20,543 bases of DNA from Aquitalea sp. (GCA_019232735.1 JAFANL010000147.1:1-20543); one strand, 5' to 3'; counted from the stretch's first letter, positions 1-8,173 are shown. The notes: a model not told the origin generated them from the sequence alone. Made by a program: numbers and translations.

Positions 1-872
1 GACTGCAAGGCGGCAATGCGCGACTCCAGCGACGGGTGGCTGGACATCAGGCCCAGCAGGCCGGCGCCACCGGAGATGCCCGAGGCCGCCATGTTCTGCG
101 GCAGCTCGCCGGCATGCACACCGCCCAGACGATGCAAAGCGGCAATCATCGGCTGCGGACTACCCAGCAGCTTCGCCGCACCGGCATCGGCACGGTATTC
201 ACGCTGACGCGAGAAATACATCACGATGAAGGAGGCCAGAATGCCAAACACGATTTCACACACGATGACGGTAATGAAGTAGCCGATGCCGGTGCCGCTG
301 GACGATTGCTCATCGTTACGGCGCAGGAAGTTGTCCACCACATAGCCCACCACGCGGGCCAGGAAGAACACAAAGGTATTCACCACGCCCTGGATCAGTG
401 TCAGCGTCACCATGTCGCCGTTCTGGATATGGGCGATTTCGTGGGCCAGCACCGCCTCCACCTCCTGCTCTGTCATCGAGGACAGCAGTCCGGTGGACAC
501 CGCCACCAGCGAGTTCGACTTGCTGGCACCGGTGGCAAAGGCATTGGGCTCACCCTCGTAAACGGCCACCTCCGGCATCGGCAGACCGGCGCGGTCCGCC
601 AGCTTGCGCACGGTAAACAGCAGCCAGCGTTCGGTTTCATTACTTGGCTGATCGATCACGCGGGCACCGGTACTCCACTTGGCCATGGTCTTGGACAACA
701 GCAGGGAGATGAAGGCACCGCCAAAGCCCATCAGCGCGGCAAAGGCCAGCAGGCTGCCCATGTTCAGGCCGCCGGCGGTGATGAAGCGGTTGATGCCCAG
801 CAGCTGGGCGGCAATGCTCAGCACCAGCATCACCGCGATATTGGTGGCGATCAGCAGGATCACGCGTTTCAT
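1..872 (-). CDS. htpX: Membrane zinc metalloprotease HtpX, 3' end cut by window edge
   Basis: HtpX is an inner-membrane M48 zinc protease that helps FtsH degrade misfolded membrane proteins. Reading the minus strand from the ATG at 872 gives 290 codons without a stop, beginning MKRVILLIATNIAVMLVLS; family members are about 290 residues, so only the last few residues are missing. Two N-terminal membrane segments (about 4-24 and 38-58) are followed by the HEIAH zinc motif (His144, Glu145, His148). Two more hydrophobic segments follow, then REYRADAG, in which Glu225 is the expected third zinc ligand. The start is supported by AGAGGA six bases upstream. The gene is divergent from nhaR across a 138-base gap that contains an imperfect palindrome. 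Identification is confident; the C-terminus cannot be seen. Confidence 0.95.
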   Translation of the reverse strand, partial: MKRVILLIATNIAVMLVLSIAAQLLGINRFITAGGLNMGSLLAFAALMGFGGAFISLLLSKTMAKWSTGARVIDQPSNETERWLLFTVRKLADRAGLPMPEVAVYEGEPNAFATGASKSNSLVAVSTGLLSSMTEQEVEAVLAHEIAHIQNGDMVTLTLIQGVVNTFVFFLARVVGYVVDNFLRRNDEQSSSGTGIGYFITVIVCEIVFGILASFIVMYFSRQREYRADAGAAKLLGSPQPMIAALHRLGGVHAGELPQNMAASGISGGAGLLGLMSSHPSLESRIAALQ

Positions 873-899
873 GATCAATCCTCTCTGTGGTGTTGGTGG

Positions 900-923
900 C
901 TGACCTGCCACATGGCAGATCAG
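900..923. promoter_or_regulatory. 24-bp imperfect palindrome between htpX and nhaR
   Basis: Two 12-base half-sites, CTGACCTGCCAC and ATGGCAGATCAG, mirror each other at 10 of 12 positions. The element lies 27 bases upstream of the htpX start codon and 87 bases before nhaR. It could be a dimeric regulator's operator or a hairpin in the htpX leader (9 pairs, one mismatch, short loop). Upstream on the htpX strand a TATCAT hexamer (about 941-946) is a possible -10, which would put the palindrome within the transcribed leader. The palindrome is seen; its role is inferred. Confidence 0.4.
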
Positions 924-1010
924 TTAAGTCGGATGCTGCATGATAGACATTCCTGATCCACGAAAAAATCAAATAAAATAGTAATATCCATCCAATTTTT
1001 TCGAATCATC

Positions 1011-1904
1011 ATGTTCAATAATCTCAACTACAAGCATCTGCATTACTTCTGGGCAGTGGCACGGGCCGGCAGTGTCACGGCCGCCGCGCAACAGCTGGGC
1101 ATGAGTGCCCAGACCGTGAGCGGGCAGATTTCGCGGCTGGAGCAAAGCATAGGCCGGGCGCTGTTTACCCAGCAGGGCCGTGGACTGGTGCTGACCGAAG
1201 CGGGGCGTATGGCGCAGACCTACGCCGACCGCATCTTCCAGCTGGGTGAGGAGTTGCAGGAAATGCTGGCCGACGAGCAGCTGGACCAGACCCTGCGCCT
1301 GAGCAGCGGCATCAGCGACGTGCTGCCCAAGAGCATTGCCTACCGACTGCTGCAACCGGCCCTGGCCCTGCCGCAGCGGCTGCGCCTGCACTGTACAGAA
1401 GGCACGTTTGACCAGCTGCTGCACGAACTGGCCAGCCACAGCCTGGATGTGGTGCTGGCCGACCGCCCGGCACCGGCTGCCGGCCAGCAAGCCATGCAGT
1501 CCTATCTGCTGGCCCGCTGTCCGGTGATGATCTTCGCCACCCCGGCGCTGGCGGCCCGCTACCAGGCGGGTTTCCCGCACAGCTTGCAGCGTGCGCCACT
1601 GCTACTCCCCAGCCGCGACAATGTGCTGCGCGCGCAGCTGGAGCACTGGCTGGACGAGCGCGGCATCCGGCCGGAGATTGTCGGCGAATTCAAGGACGGC
1701 GCCTTGCTGCAAACGTTTGGCGAACAGGGTGCCGGACTGTTTCCCGCCCCCGCCTTTTCCGCGGCGGATGTGACGGACAACGGCAGGCTGCATCTGCTCG
1801 GTAAGGTGGAAGGCGTGGCCGAGCAATATTACGCCATCGCCAACCGGCGTAAATTGCAGCACAAGGCAGTTCAGGCGATGATTCAGTCAGCCCTTGCCAC
1901 GTGA
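1011..1904 (+). CDS. nhaR: LysR-family transcriptional regulator, NhaR type
   Basis: The 297-residue protein begins MFNNLNYKHLHYFWAVARAG, followed by the winged helix-turn-helix of LysR regulators (about 5-65), with QQLGMSAQTVSGQISRLEQ as the recognition region. The remainder (about 90-290) is the effector-binding domain. The N-terminal NYKHLHYFW and the later pieces LDVVLADRPAP and EFKDGALLQTFGEQGAG parallel E. coli NhaR (YNHLYYFW, LDMIISDCP, EFDDAALMKAFG). E. coli NhaR activates the sodium/proton antiporter gene nhaA and the pga biofilm operon; neither is in this window, so the targets here are unknown. It is divergent from htpX, and autoregulation or control of htpX is possible but not shown. 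The family call is sure and the NhaR subgroup likely. Confidence 0.85.
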   Translation: MFNNLNYKHLHYFWAVARAGSVTAAAQQLGMSAQTVSGQISRLEQSIGRALFTQQGRGLVLTEAGRMAQTYADRIFQLGEELQEMLADEQLDQTLRLSSGISDVLPKSIAYRLLQPALALPQRLRLHCTEGTFDQLLHELASHSLDVVLADRPAPAAGQQAMQSYLLARCPVMIFATPALAARYQAGFPHSLQRAPLLLPSRDNVLRAQLEHWLDERGIRPEIVGEFKDGALLQTFGEQGAGLFPAPAFSAADVTDNGRLHLLGKVEGVAEQYYAIANRRKLQHKAVQAMIQSALAT

Positions 1905-2087
1905 AGCCCACTGGGAAAAAGCCATTCAAGCAAAGGAATCTTCCCAAGACTGTCGAACCTTTTGTATATCAGCAAGGTCTGATTTTTCATGACAAGGTGT
2001 AGCACTGCGTGTCGAACCCCGGCCTGCTGCCCTCAGGGCCGGACCACGCACCCATGCCGCACCGACCGACCGATCGATATCGACTGA

Positions 2088-4136
2088 ATGAGCCATTTGC
2101 CCAAACCCACTCTTGATTCCATTTTCCAAAGCCTCTGCCAGGGCCATTGCACCACGGCCACCGCACTGGCCGACCTGGTGCGCAGCCTGCGTCCGGACAG
2201 CGCCGACAATGGCGAGCAGGCAGTCATGAATATACGGGCGCTGGCCTGGCTGCTGGAACACCACCCGGAATACCGCCAGGTACTGCGCACGGCCCTGCTC
2301 GACTTGCTGACGCAGACCCGGCAGATTCCGCTGTATACCGAATCCGGCATTCTGGCCAATACCGGCTTTTTTACCACCCTGTCCAAGCGCGTGGGGGAAA
2401 GGCTGCTGCCCATGCCAACGCGCGAAGATTCGCTGCAAGACCGTTTTGGCCGCCTGTTCCGCTGGCAGCAGGATCATGTCTGGCTGGCTGGCATCCCCGA
2501 CGCCACCTGGCAGCAGCTGTGGCAAGCCATGGCCTGGCAGGAGGAGCAACAGCGTGGCGGCTGGGTGCAAACCCGCCTGCAAATGCTGGAGGCGGTGCAA
2601 ATCCTGTCGGCCAGGGTCACCGCCATTGGCCTGGAGCCGGAACTGGTGCGGGTCTATCCGGATATCGAGCGCTTCGAATCGCCCTTCCTGCATCTGAACG
2701 CCGCCGTGCTCAGCTATGCCGACAGCTATCGCCAGGCACTGGCCGACAGCGCGCCACCGGCCGAGGATGACAAGCATGTGCTCGTCCTGCTGGATCAGTG
2801 CGAGGAAATCCTGGGCAAGATACGCAAGAACGCCTCGCGCAATGGTATTTCGGTCGATCTGACCTACCAGGCACAACGCCTGCTGCAAAGCCTGAACCGG
2901 CTGCGTGCCCTGCTGGCATTGCTGGAGCCGGAGCATGATCCGGCGCAAAACCCGGCCCTGTTTCACCTGATTGTGGATTTCGCCCGGGCAGAAAACCGCA
3001 AGTACAGCGTCAGCGATGTGTTCAAGTCCAATACCGAGCTGTTGGCGCTGCAGGTTACCGAACATGCCGGCCGCCACGGCGAACACTATATTGCCGAATC
3101 ACGCCGCGAATGGGGTGGCATGGCCAGGGCGGCCATGGGCGCCGGACTGATCGTGGGCGTGATGGCGCTGATCAAGCTGCTGCTGGCACAAGCGCACCTG
3201 CCGCTGCTGTGGGAGGGCTTGGCCTATGGTTTCAACTACGCCATCGGCTTCATCATCGTGCAGCTGCTGCACTTCACCATTGCCACCAAGCAACCGGCCA
3301 TGACGGCCGCGCGCATTGCCGCCGCCTTGCATCAACAGGAAAAGAGCGGCGCCAGGGTGGCACTGGATGAACTGGCCGATCTGGTGGTCAAGGTCATGCG
3401 CACCCAGTTCATCGCCATTCTGGGCAATGTGCTGCTGGCCATTCCCACCGCCGCCATCATCGCCTTCGCCTGGCAGGCCATGTTCGACCAGCCGGTGGTC
3501 AGCACGGAAAAGGCGCAACACCTGCTGCACGATCTGGACCCGTTGACCAGCCTGGCCCTGCCGCATGCCGCCATTGCCGGGGTGTATCTGTTTTTGTCGG
3601 GACTGATTGCCGGCTACTACGACAACAAGGCCATCTACCGTCGCATTCCGGAGCGGCTGGCCGCCCATCCGCTGCTGAACCGGCTGCTGGGGCAGCATCG
3701 CGCCTGGAAGCTGGGCCATTATGTGGAACACAATCTGGGCGCGCTGGCCGGCAACTTCTATTTCGGCCTGTTCCTCGGCCTGACCGGCACGCTGGGCATC
3801 ATGCTGGGGCTGCCGCTGGATATCCGGCACATCACCTTTTCCGCGGCCAACCTGGCCTTCGGCATGGTCACGCTGGGCTTCCAGCTGCCACTAGGCATGA
3901 TGGCCTTTTACTGCGGCGGCGTCGCCCTGATCGGCCTGACCAATCTGGCGGTCAGTTTCAGCCTGGCGCTGTGGGTGGCACTGCGTTCACGCAAGCTGAG
4001 CGGCCGCCAGGTGTTGCCACTGCTGCCGCTGCTGCTCAAGCGTTTTGTGCGCCAGCCCTTGCAGTTTTTCATCCCGCCCGCCGCACCATCCACGGCGGAG
4101 GATGCCGCGGCGCAGGACAAGCCTGCCGGGCAATAA
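2088..4136 (+). CDS. Large membrane protein of the 'site-specific recombinase' family (PF10136, Gcr-like)
   Basis: This 682-residue protein matches the betaproteobacterial family labelled 'site-specific recombinase' (Neisseria gcr). The first 340 residues are soluble and helical, rich in Leu, Gln and Arg. The second half holds about seven hydrophobic segments, starting near 349-368 (GLIVGVMALIKLLLA), 376-398, 441-463 (FIAILGNVLLAIPTA) and 489-508, then three or four more up to about 655, ending in a charged Ala/Pro tail. I see no tyrosine- or serine-recombinase catalytic motif, so the family name is doubtful and the real role is unknown. The ATG at 2088 lacks an obvious Shine-Dalgarno sequence. 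Its stop lies 9 bases from the convergent end of aepW, with no clear terminator between. Confidence 0.8.
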   Translation: MSHLPKPTLDSIFQSLCQGHCTTATALADLVRSLRPDSADNGEQAVMNIRALAWLLEHHPEYRQVLRTALLDLLTQTRQIPLYTESGILANTGFFTTLSKRVGERLLPMPTREDSLQDRFGRLFRWQQDHVWLAGIPDATWQQLWQAMAWQEEQQRGGWVQTRLQMLEAVQILSARVTAIGLEPELVRVYPDIERFESPFLHLNAAVLSYADSYRQALADSAPPAEDDKHVLVLLDQCEEILGKIRKNASRNGISVDLTYQAQRLLQSLNRLRALLALLEPEHDPAQNPALFHLIVDFARAENRKYSVSDVFKSNTELLALQVTEHAGRHGEHYIAESRREWGGMARAAMGAGLIVGVMALIKLLLAQAHLPLLWEGLAYGFNYAIGFIIVQLLHFTIATKQPAMTAARIAAALHQQEKSGARVALDELADLVVKVMRTQFIAILGNVLLAIPTAAIIAFAWQAMFDQPVVSTEKAQHLLHDLDPLTSLALPHAAIAGVYLFLSGLIAGYYDNKAIYRRIPERLAAHPLLNRLLGQHRAWKLGHYVEHNLGALAGNFYFGLFLGLTGTLGIMLGLPLDIRHITFSAANLAFGMVTLGFQLPLGMMAFYCGGVALIGLTNLAVSFSLALWVALRSRKLSGRQVLPLLPLLLKRFVRQPLQFFIPPAAPSTAEDAAAQDKPAGQ

Positions 4137-4145
4137 GAGTCGGGC

Positions 4146-5846
4146 TCAGCCGGGGCGGCGCCAACGCTGGCTACGCTGACCCAGCAGCCGTTCCAGCAAG
4201 GAAAGCAGCAGGGATACGCCGGCTGAACTGAGCACCACCAGACTGGCCATGGCCGCCGCGGCAGCGGTATCACCGGCATCATCCATGGTGATGATGGAGA
4301 CCGCCGCCAGGCTGTGTTCTGGCGTCATGATGAAGATCAGCGCCGACAGCGTGGTCATGGCCGAAACAAACAGGAAGCGCGCCACGTCCACCAAGGCCGG
4401 CAGACACACCGGCAGGCTCACCCGCCACAGCGTCACCCAGAACGGCACTTTCAGCGAGGCTGCCACGGCTTCGAATTCGCCATCCAGCTGTTTGAGCGCC
4501 GTGGCCGCTGTCAGATGGGCGGTGGTATAAAAATGGGCCACGCAACACAGCACCATCAGGCCCAGGCTGCCATACCAACCCTGCAAGGGATTGGCGGGGT
4601 GATTGAAAAAGAAGACATAGCCCAGGCCCAGCACCAGGCCCGGCACCGCCATCGGCAGCATGGCCAGAAAACGCAGTACGCCACGTCCCAACGCCGCACC
4701 CGGTAATTTCTCACACACATAGGCCCCGACAAACACCAGCACGCTGCCCAGCAAGGCCGTGGCACTGGCCAGCTGCAGGCTGTTGACATAGGCCGCCCAG
4801 CCGCCGCCATCCACCATGTCAAACTGGTAATGCAGCAGGGTAAGGTCCATCTGGTAGGGCCAGTAGCGGATGAAGGAAGCCGCCACCCCCACGCCCAGCA
4901 GGCTGAGCAGCAACAGGGAGATGGCCAGCAGCAACAGCAGGGCTACGCCATCACGCCAGCAGGAGGCCGCGGGTGAAAAAGGCTGCGCCCTGGCCGTCAG
5001 TGCGGCCTGCTGCCGCCTGGCCATGCGCCGCTCCACCATGCAGGACAGGATGGCAGGCAACAGCAACAGCAGGCCCACCACCGCCCCACGCGGGAAGTTC
5101 TGTTGCCCGACCACCTGCTTGAAAGCTTCCACGGCCAGCACATTGAAATCGCCCCCCACCACCTTGGGCACGCCAAAATCGGTCAGCACCAGGGTCAGCA
5201 CCACCAAGGCAGCCGAAACCAGTCCATAACGCACGCCCGGCAGGGTGATGGTGAAGAATTGCCGTAGCGGGCTGGCACCCAGCACCCGTCCGGCCTCGTA
5301 TAGACGGCCATCGGCAGCAGACAGGGCCGTCATGATGATCAACAGTGCATGGGGAAAGGTATAGAACAACTCGCCCAGTACCACGCCCCAGAAACCATAG
5401 ATATTGCCACCATGCAGCCAGCCCTTGAGCAGGCCTTGGTTACCAAACAGATACACCAGCGAAATGGCCGGCATCAGCGACGGTGCCAGCAAGGGCGACA
5501 AGCCGATCTGCCGCCACAGCCCCCGCCCCCACAGCCGACTGCGCAGCAAGGCCCAGGCAAAGACGAAGGCCAGCGGTACCACCAGCGCGGTCACGGTGAC
5601 ACCCAGTTGCAGGCTGTTGCTGCAGGCACGCATCAGGCCGGGAGAATCCAGCACCTGCAGCAGATTGCGCAGGCCGACAAAGCCGCCATCGCCATCCTGT
5701 ACCGCCTTGGCAAAAATGAACAAGAGCGGCAGGCCAAGGCCCAGCATCAGGATGAGCACCAGCAGCCACACCAGCACGGCAGCCACTCTCGCCTCGCCAC
5801 TCACACTGCTGCGCTGCGGTAGCCAGCGCCATACCATGCTCAGCAT
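4146..5846 (-). CDS. aepW: 2-aminoethylphosphonate ABC transporter permease (fused two-domain, PhnU2/AepW type)
   Basis: This 566-residue inner-membrane protein is the channel of the phosphonate importer. It contains two complete permease domains in one chain. Each has about six membrane segments and an EAA coupling loop for the ATPase: the first near residues 184-200 (EAGRVLGASPLRQFF), the second near 459-475 (EAVAASLKVPFWVTLWRV). Such iron(III)/AEP-type fused permeases are typical of the PhnU2 family. The ATG at 5846 overlaps the end of aepV by 7 bases, indicating translational coupling; a second in-frame ATG three codons later is an alternative start. It is the last gene of the aepX-aepV-aepW operon. 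The transporter family is clear; AEP as substrate rests on the family and the neighbouring C-P lyase genes. Confidence 0.88.
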   Translation of the reverse strand: MLSMVWRWLPQRSSVSGEARVAAVLVWLLVLILMLGLGLPLLFIFAKAVQDGDGGFVGLRNLLQVLDSPGLMRACSNSLQLGVTVTALVVPLAFVFAWALLRSRLWGRGLWRQIGLSPLLAPSLMPAISLVYLFGNQGLLKGWLHGGNIYGFWGVVLGELFYTFPHALLIIMTALSAADGRLYEAGRVLGASPLRQFFTITLPGVRYGLVSAALVVLTLVLTDFGVPKVVGGDFNVLAVEAFKQVVGQQNFPRGAVVGLLLLLPAILSCMVERRMARRQQAALTARAQPFSPAASCWRDGVALLLLLAISLLLLSLLGVGVAASFIRYWPYQMDLTLLHYQFDMVDGGGWAAYVNSLQLASATALLGSVLVFVGAYVCEKLPGAALGRGVLRFLAMLPMAVPGLVLGLGYVFFFNHPANPLQGWYGSLGLMVLCCVAHFYTTAHLTAATALKQLDGEFEAVAASLKVPFWVTLWRVSLPVCLPALVDVARFLFVSAMTTLSALIFIMTPEHSLAAVSIITMDDAGDTAAAAAMASLVVLSSAGVSLLLSLLERLLGQRSQRWRRPG

Positions 5847-6934
5847 GAGGCCTCTCCCGCAAAGGCCAGCAAGCGGTCGGCCGGCAGTTCCAGCGGCACG
5901 ATCTCACCGGGAACCAGCGGCTGACGATCCAGCATGCCGGGGCAGACTTCGGCATACAGCACCTGTCCCGGCATGCCTTCCGGCAACAGGCGGATGCGGG
6001 TCATGGCTCCGCCAAAACTGATATTGTCCACCCTGGCCAGCACGGTATTGCGGGCATTTTCCCAGCGCGGTTTGATGATGACGTCCTCCGGGCGCAGGAA
6101 GAGCTGCAGCGACTGCTGCGCTGGCAGTGGCTGTGCCAATTGCAAGGTGTGATGCCCTGCCCGTACCTGCTGCGCTCCGATTGCACTGGCCGACAACCAG
6201 TTGGCCTCGCCAACGAATTCGGCCACAAAACGGCTGCCGGGCTGGCGGTAGATTTCGGCAGGCGTACCGATCTGCTCGATGCGGCCGGCATTCATCACCA
6301 CCACGCGGTCGGCAATGGCCAGCGCCTCTTCCTGATCATGGGTCACCATCAGCGTGGTCACACCCAGCCGTTGCTGCAGGCCCTTGAGTTCTTCGCGCAG
6401 CTTGTCGCGCACGCGGGCATCCAGTGCCGACAGGGGCTCATCCAGCAGCAGCAAGCCTGGCGATGTGGCCAGCGCCCGCGCCAGTGCCACCCGCTGTTGC
6501 TGGCCGCCGGACAGTTGTGCCGGATATTTGTCTTCGGCACCGGGCAGGCCCACCATGTCCAGCAACTCGCGCACGCGCTGGCGTTGCCGCTGTTTGTCAT
6601 GCCGTGGCTGCAGACCATAGGCGATATTGGCAGCCACGTTCAGATTGGGAAACAAGGCATAACTCTGGAACACGATGCCGTAATCGCGCTGGGCCGGTGC
6701 CGCGCGGGTGATATCGCGCGATTGCAGGGCAATGCTGCCGCTATCGGGCAGGTCCAGCCCGGCGATCAGGCGCAACAAGGTGGTCTTGCCACAGCCGGAA
6801 GGCCCCAGCAGACAGACAAACTCCCCCTTGCGGATGGAAAGCGAGACATTATCGAGCGCGGTAAAGCTGCCAAAACGACGGCCAAGGCCGGACATGGTCA
6901 GGTGATCGCTCAAGCCGTTTTCGGCCGGTTTCAT
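5840..6934 (-). CDS. aepV: 2-aminoethylphosphonate ABC transporter ATP-binding protein (PhnT2/AepV type)
   Basis: This 364-residue cytoplasmic ATPase powers phosphonate import. It has Walker A GPSGCGKTT (44-52), Q-loop Gln90, signature LSGGQ (141-145), Walker B LLLLDE (161-166) and switch His199, followed by a TOBE-like C-terminal domain (about 290-364), as in spermidine/iron/AEP importers. I chose the ATG at 6934 because GAGGAG stands 7 bases before it; an open frame continues to 7042 but has no ribosome binding site and no family similarity. It follows aepX after a 182-base gap that holds a strong stem-loop, and overlaps aepW by 7 bases. All catalytic motifs are intact. The ATPase call is certain; substrate follows from the operon. 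Confidence 0.92.
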   Translation of the reverse strand: MKPAENGLSDHLTMSGLGRRFGSFTALDNVSLSIRKGEFVCLLGPSGCGKTTLLRLIAGLDLPDSGSIALQSRDITRAAPAQRDYGIVFQSYALFPNLNVAANIAYGLQPRHDKQRQRQRVRELLDMVGLPGAEDKYPAQLSGGQQQRVALARALATSPGLLLLDEPLSALDARVRDKLREELKGLQQRLGVTTLMVTHDQEEALAIADRVVVMNAGRIEQIGTPAEIYRQPGSRFVAEFVGEANWLSASAIGAQQVRAGHHTLQLAQPLPAQQSLQLFLRPEDVIIKPRWENARNTVLARVDNISFGGAMTRIRLLPEGMPGQVLYAEVCPGMLDRQPLVPGEIVPLELPADRLLAFAGEASC

Positions 6935-7038
6935 GGCAAACTCCTCGCACTGCAACAGGGCTGCAGGCAGCCATGCGACAGGACGGTCAGAACAGTCATA
7001 CGGGGAAGGGGCTAGATCTGGTCCAGGCGGGTGCCATT

Positions 7039-7085
7039 GCAAGCAAACGACACCGGAAGTCGGGTGACTGCCAGTGTCGGCTTGC
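7039..7085 (-). repeat. Long near-perfect stem-loop in the aepX-aepV gap
   Basis: In the minus-strand transcript, arms GCAAGC (7085-7080) and GCTTGC (7044-7039) pair, then CGACAC with GTGTCG, with a three-base TTT bulge on one side. A G-U pair and two G-C pairs follow, then an AGTC/GACT inner stem with a four-base loop. That is about 19 pairs in 47 bases. No U-run follows, so it is not a standard terminator. Its place between a binding-protein gene and its ATPase gene resembles REP-type hairpins that stabilise the upstream mRNA and favour high binding-protein output. The structure is read directly; the function is inferred. Confidence 0.6.
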
Positions 7086-7116
7086 TCAGACCAGCGGTGC
7101 TGGATCGCGACCGGGA

Positions 7117-8142
7117 TCAGCTCTTGGGCGCGGCCTTGCTTTCATAGCGGCGCGACCATTCCTGCAGGATGGCCTCACGATTCTTGGCGGCCCAGGCAAA
7201 GTTGTTCTTGCTCAGACGCTTGGCGTAATCGGCCGGAATATACGGGTTCTGCTTGGCCACACCCGGCATGGCCAGGACCGCGTAGTTCTTTTCATACAGC
7301 TGCATGGCCGTCAGGCTGACCGAGAAGTCCGCCAGCTTTTTGGCAGCTGCCAGATTCTTGCTGCCTTTCAGGATGGCGGTTGCTTCCAGATCCCAGCCCA
7401 GCCCTTCCTTGGGATAGACCAGATCGATGGGCGCACCCTTTTCTTTCAGCTCGGCACCACGGTATTCAAAGGAAATACCGATGGGGTACTCCCCCGCAGC
7501 CGCCATCTTGCAGGGCTTGCTGCCGGAGTGGACGTACTGGGCCATGTTGACGTGCAGCTTGTCCATGTAATCCCAGCCGCTTTTCTCGCCCATCATCTGC
7601 AGCCAGGCGGAAACGTCCAGATAGCCGGTCCCCGAGGAGGCCGGGTGCGGCATCACGATCTGACCCTTGTAGATGGGCTTGGTCAGATCGGCCCAGCTTT
7701 CCGGCTTGGGCAGGCCTTTCTTGGCAGCCTCCACGGTATTGAAGCAAATGGTGGCCGCCCACACGTCCATGCCGGTCCACTTGGGCGGGTTGGCCTTGTC
7801 GACGAACTGCTTGTTCAGTTTTTCCACGCCCTTGGGAGCATACGCCTGCAGCATGCCTTGCTGATCCAGAATCATCAGGCTGGTGGCCGCCAGGCCCCAT
7901 ACCGCATCGGCTTGCGGATTATTCTTTTCCGACAACAGCTTGGCGGTGATCACACCAGTGGATTCGCGCACGAAGCGCAGTTCCACATCCGGATTGGCCT
8001 TCTCGAAAGCCTCCTTGTAATCCTTCACCTGATCGGCCTCCAGCGCGGTATACACCGTCAAGGTGGTGGCCGCCTGTGCCAGCGGTGCCATCAGGCCCGA
8101 ACAGGCCAGACCAAGCCATACTGCCATCTGCTTTTTCATCAT
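7117..8142 (-). CDS. aepX: Periplasmic 2-aminoethylphosphonate-binding protein (PhnS2/AepX type)
   Basis: This 341-residue periplasmic protein captures the phosphonate and delivers it to AepW/AepV. It begins with a signal peptide (MMKKQMAVWLGLACSG...) with a likely cleavage after LAQA near residue 24. The mature part starts TTLTVYTALEADQVKDYKEAF, typical of the iron/AEP type of extracellular solute-binding protein. Internal pieces such as MPHPASSGTGYLDVSAWLQ and GISFEYRGAELKEKG fit the TIGR03261 group. GGAG stands 5 bases before the ATG at 8142; an ATG one codon later (8 bases) is equally possible, while a GTG at 8145 is too close. First gene of the importer operon, with a predicted PhnF operator about 20 bases upstream. 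AEP is the expected ligand, but other aminoalkyl- or alkylphosphonates are possible. Confidence 0.9.
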   Translation of the reverse strand: MMKKQMAVWLGLACSGLMAPLAQAATTLTVYTALEADQVKDYKEAFEKANPDVELRFVRESTGVITAKLLSEKNNPQADAVWGLAATSLMILDQQGMLQAYAPKGVEKLNKQFVDKANPPKWTGMDVWAATICFNTVEAAKKGLPKPESWADLTKPIYKGQIVMPHPASSGTGYLDVSAWLQMMGEKSGWDYMDKLHVNMAQYVHSGSKPCKMAAAGEYPIGISFEYRGAELKEKGAPIDLVYPKEGLGWDLEATAILKGSKNLAAAKKLADFSVSLTAMQLYEKNYAVLAMPGVAKQNPYIPADYAKRLSKNNFAWAAKNREAILQEWSRRYESKAAPKS

Positions 8143-8161
8143 CACGACTCCATTGATTTAG

Positions 8162-8173
8162 ACGTATAGACAA
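8162..8173 (-). promoter_or_regulatory. Predicted PhnF operator in front of aepX
   Basis: Read on the minus strand this is TTGTCTATACGT, identical over 12 bases to 13643-13654 in the phnF-phnG promoter region. The core GTATAGAC (plus strand 8164-8171) matches the core of the PhnF operator described in Mycobacterium smegmatis (TGGTATAGACCA). Similarity continues outside the 12-mer (T-rich on one side, TA/AT-rich on the other). It lies about 20 bases before the aepX start, where a bound repressor would block transcription. PhnF binding is inferred. Confidence 0.7.

Noticed and set aside
1951..2042. Possible tRNA or tmRNA fragment on the minus strand suggested by two GGTTCGAC sequences
   Set aside because: No acceptor stem, anticodon arm or T-stem pairing can be built around either copy.
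2019..2042. CCGGCC/GGCCGG hairpin as terminator of nhaR
   Set aside because: Only six pairs with a 12-base loop and no T-run; too weak to call.
2074..2083. Perfect palindrome TCGATATCGA just before the start of the large membrane protein gene
   Set aside because: Only 10 bases, embedded in a low-complexity CGAC/CGAT run; no reason to treat it as an operator.
5298..5305. Third copy of the PhnF-like core GTATAGAC, inside aepW
   Set aside because: It is within coding sequence, the flanks do not match the other two sites (no TTG... extension), and one 8-base match in a 20-kb window is expected by chance.
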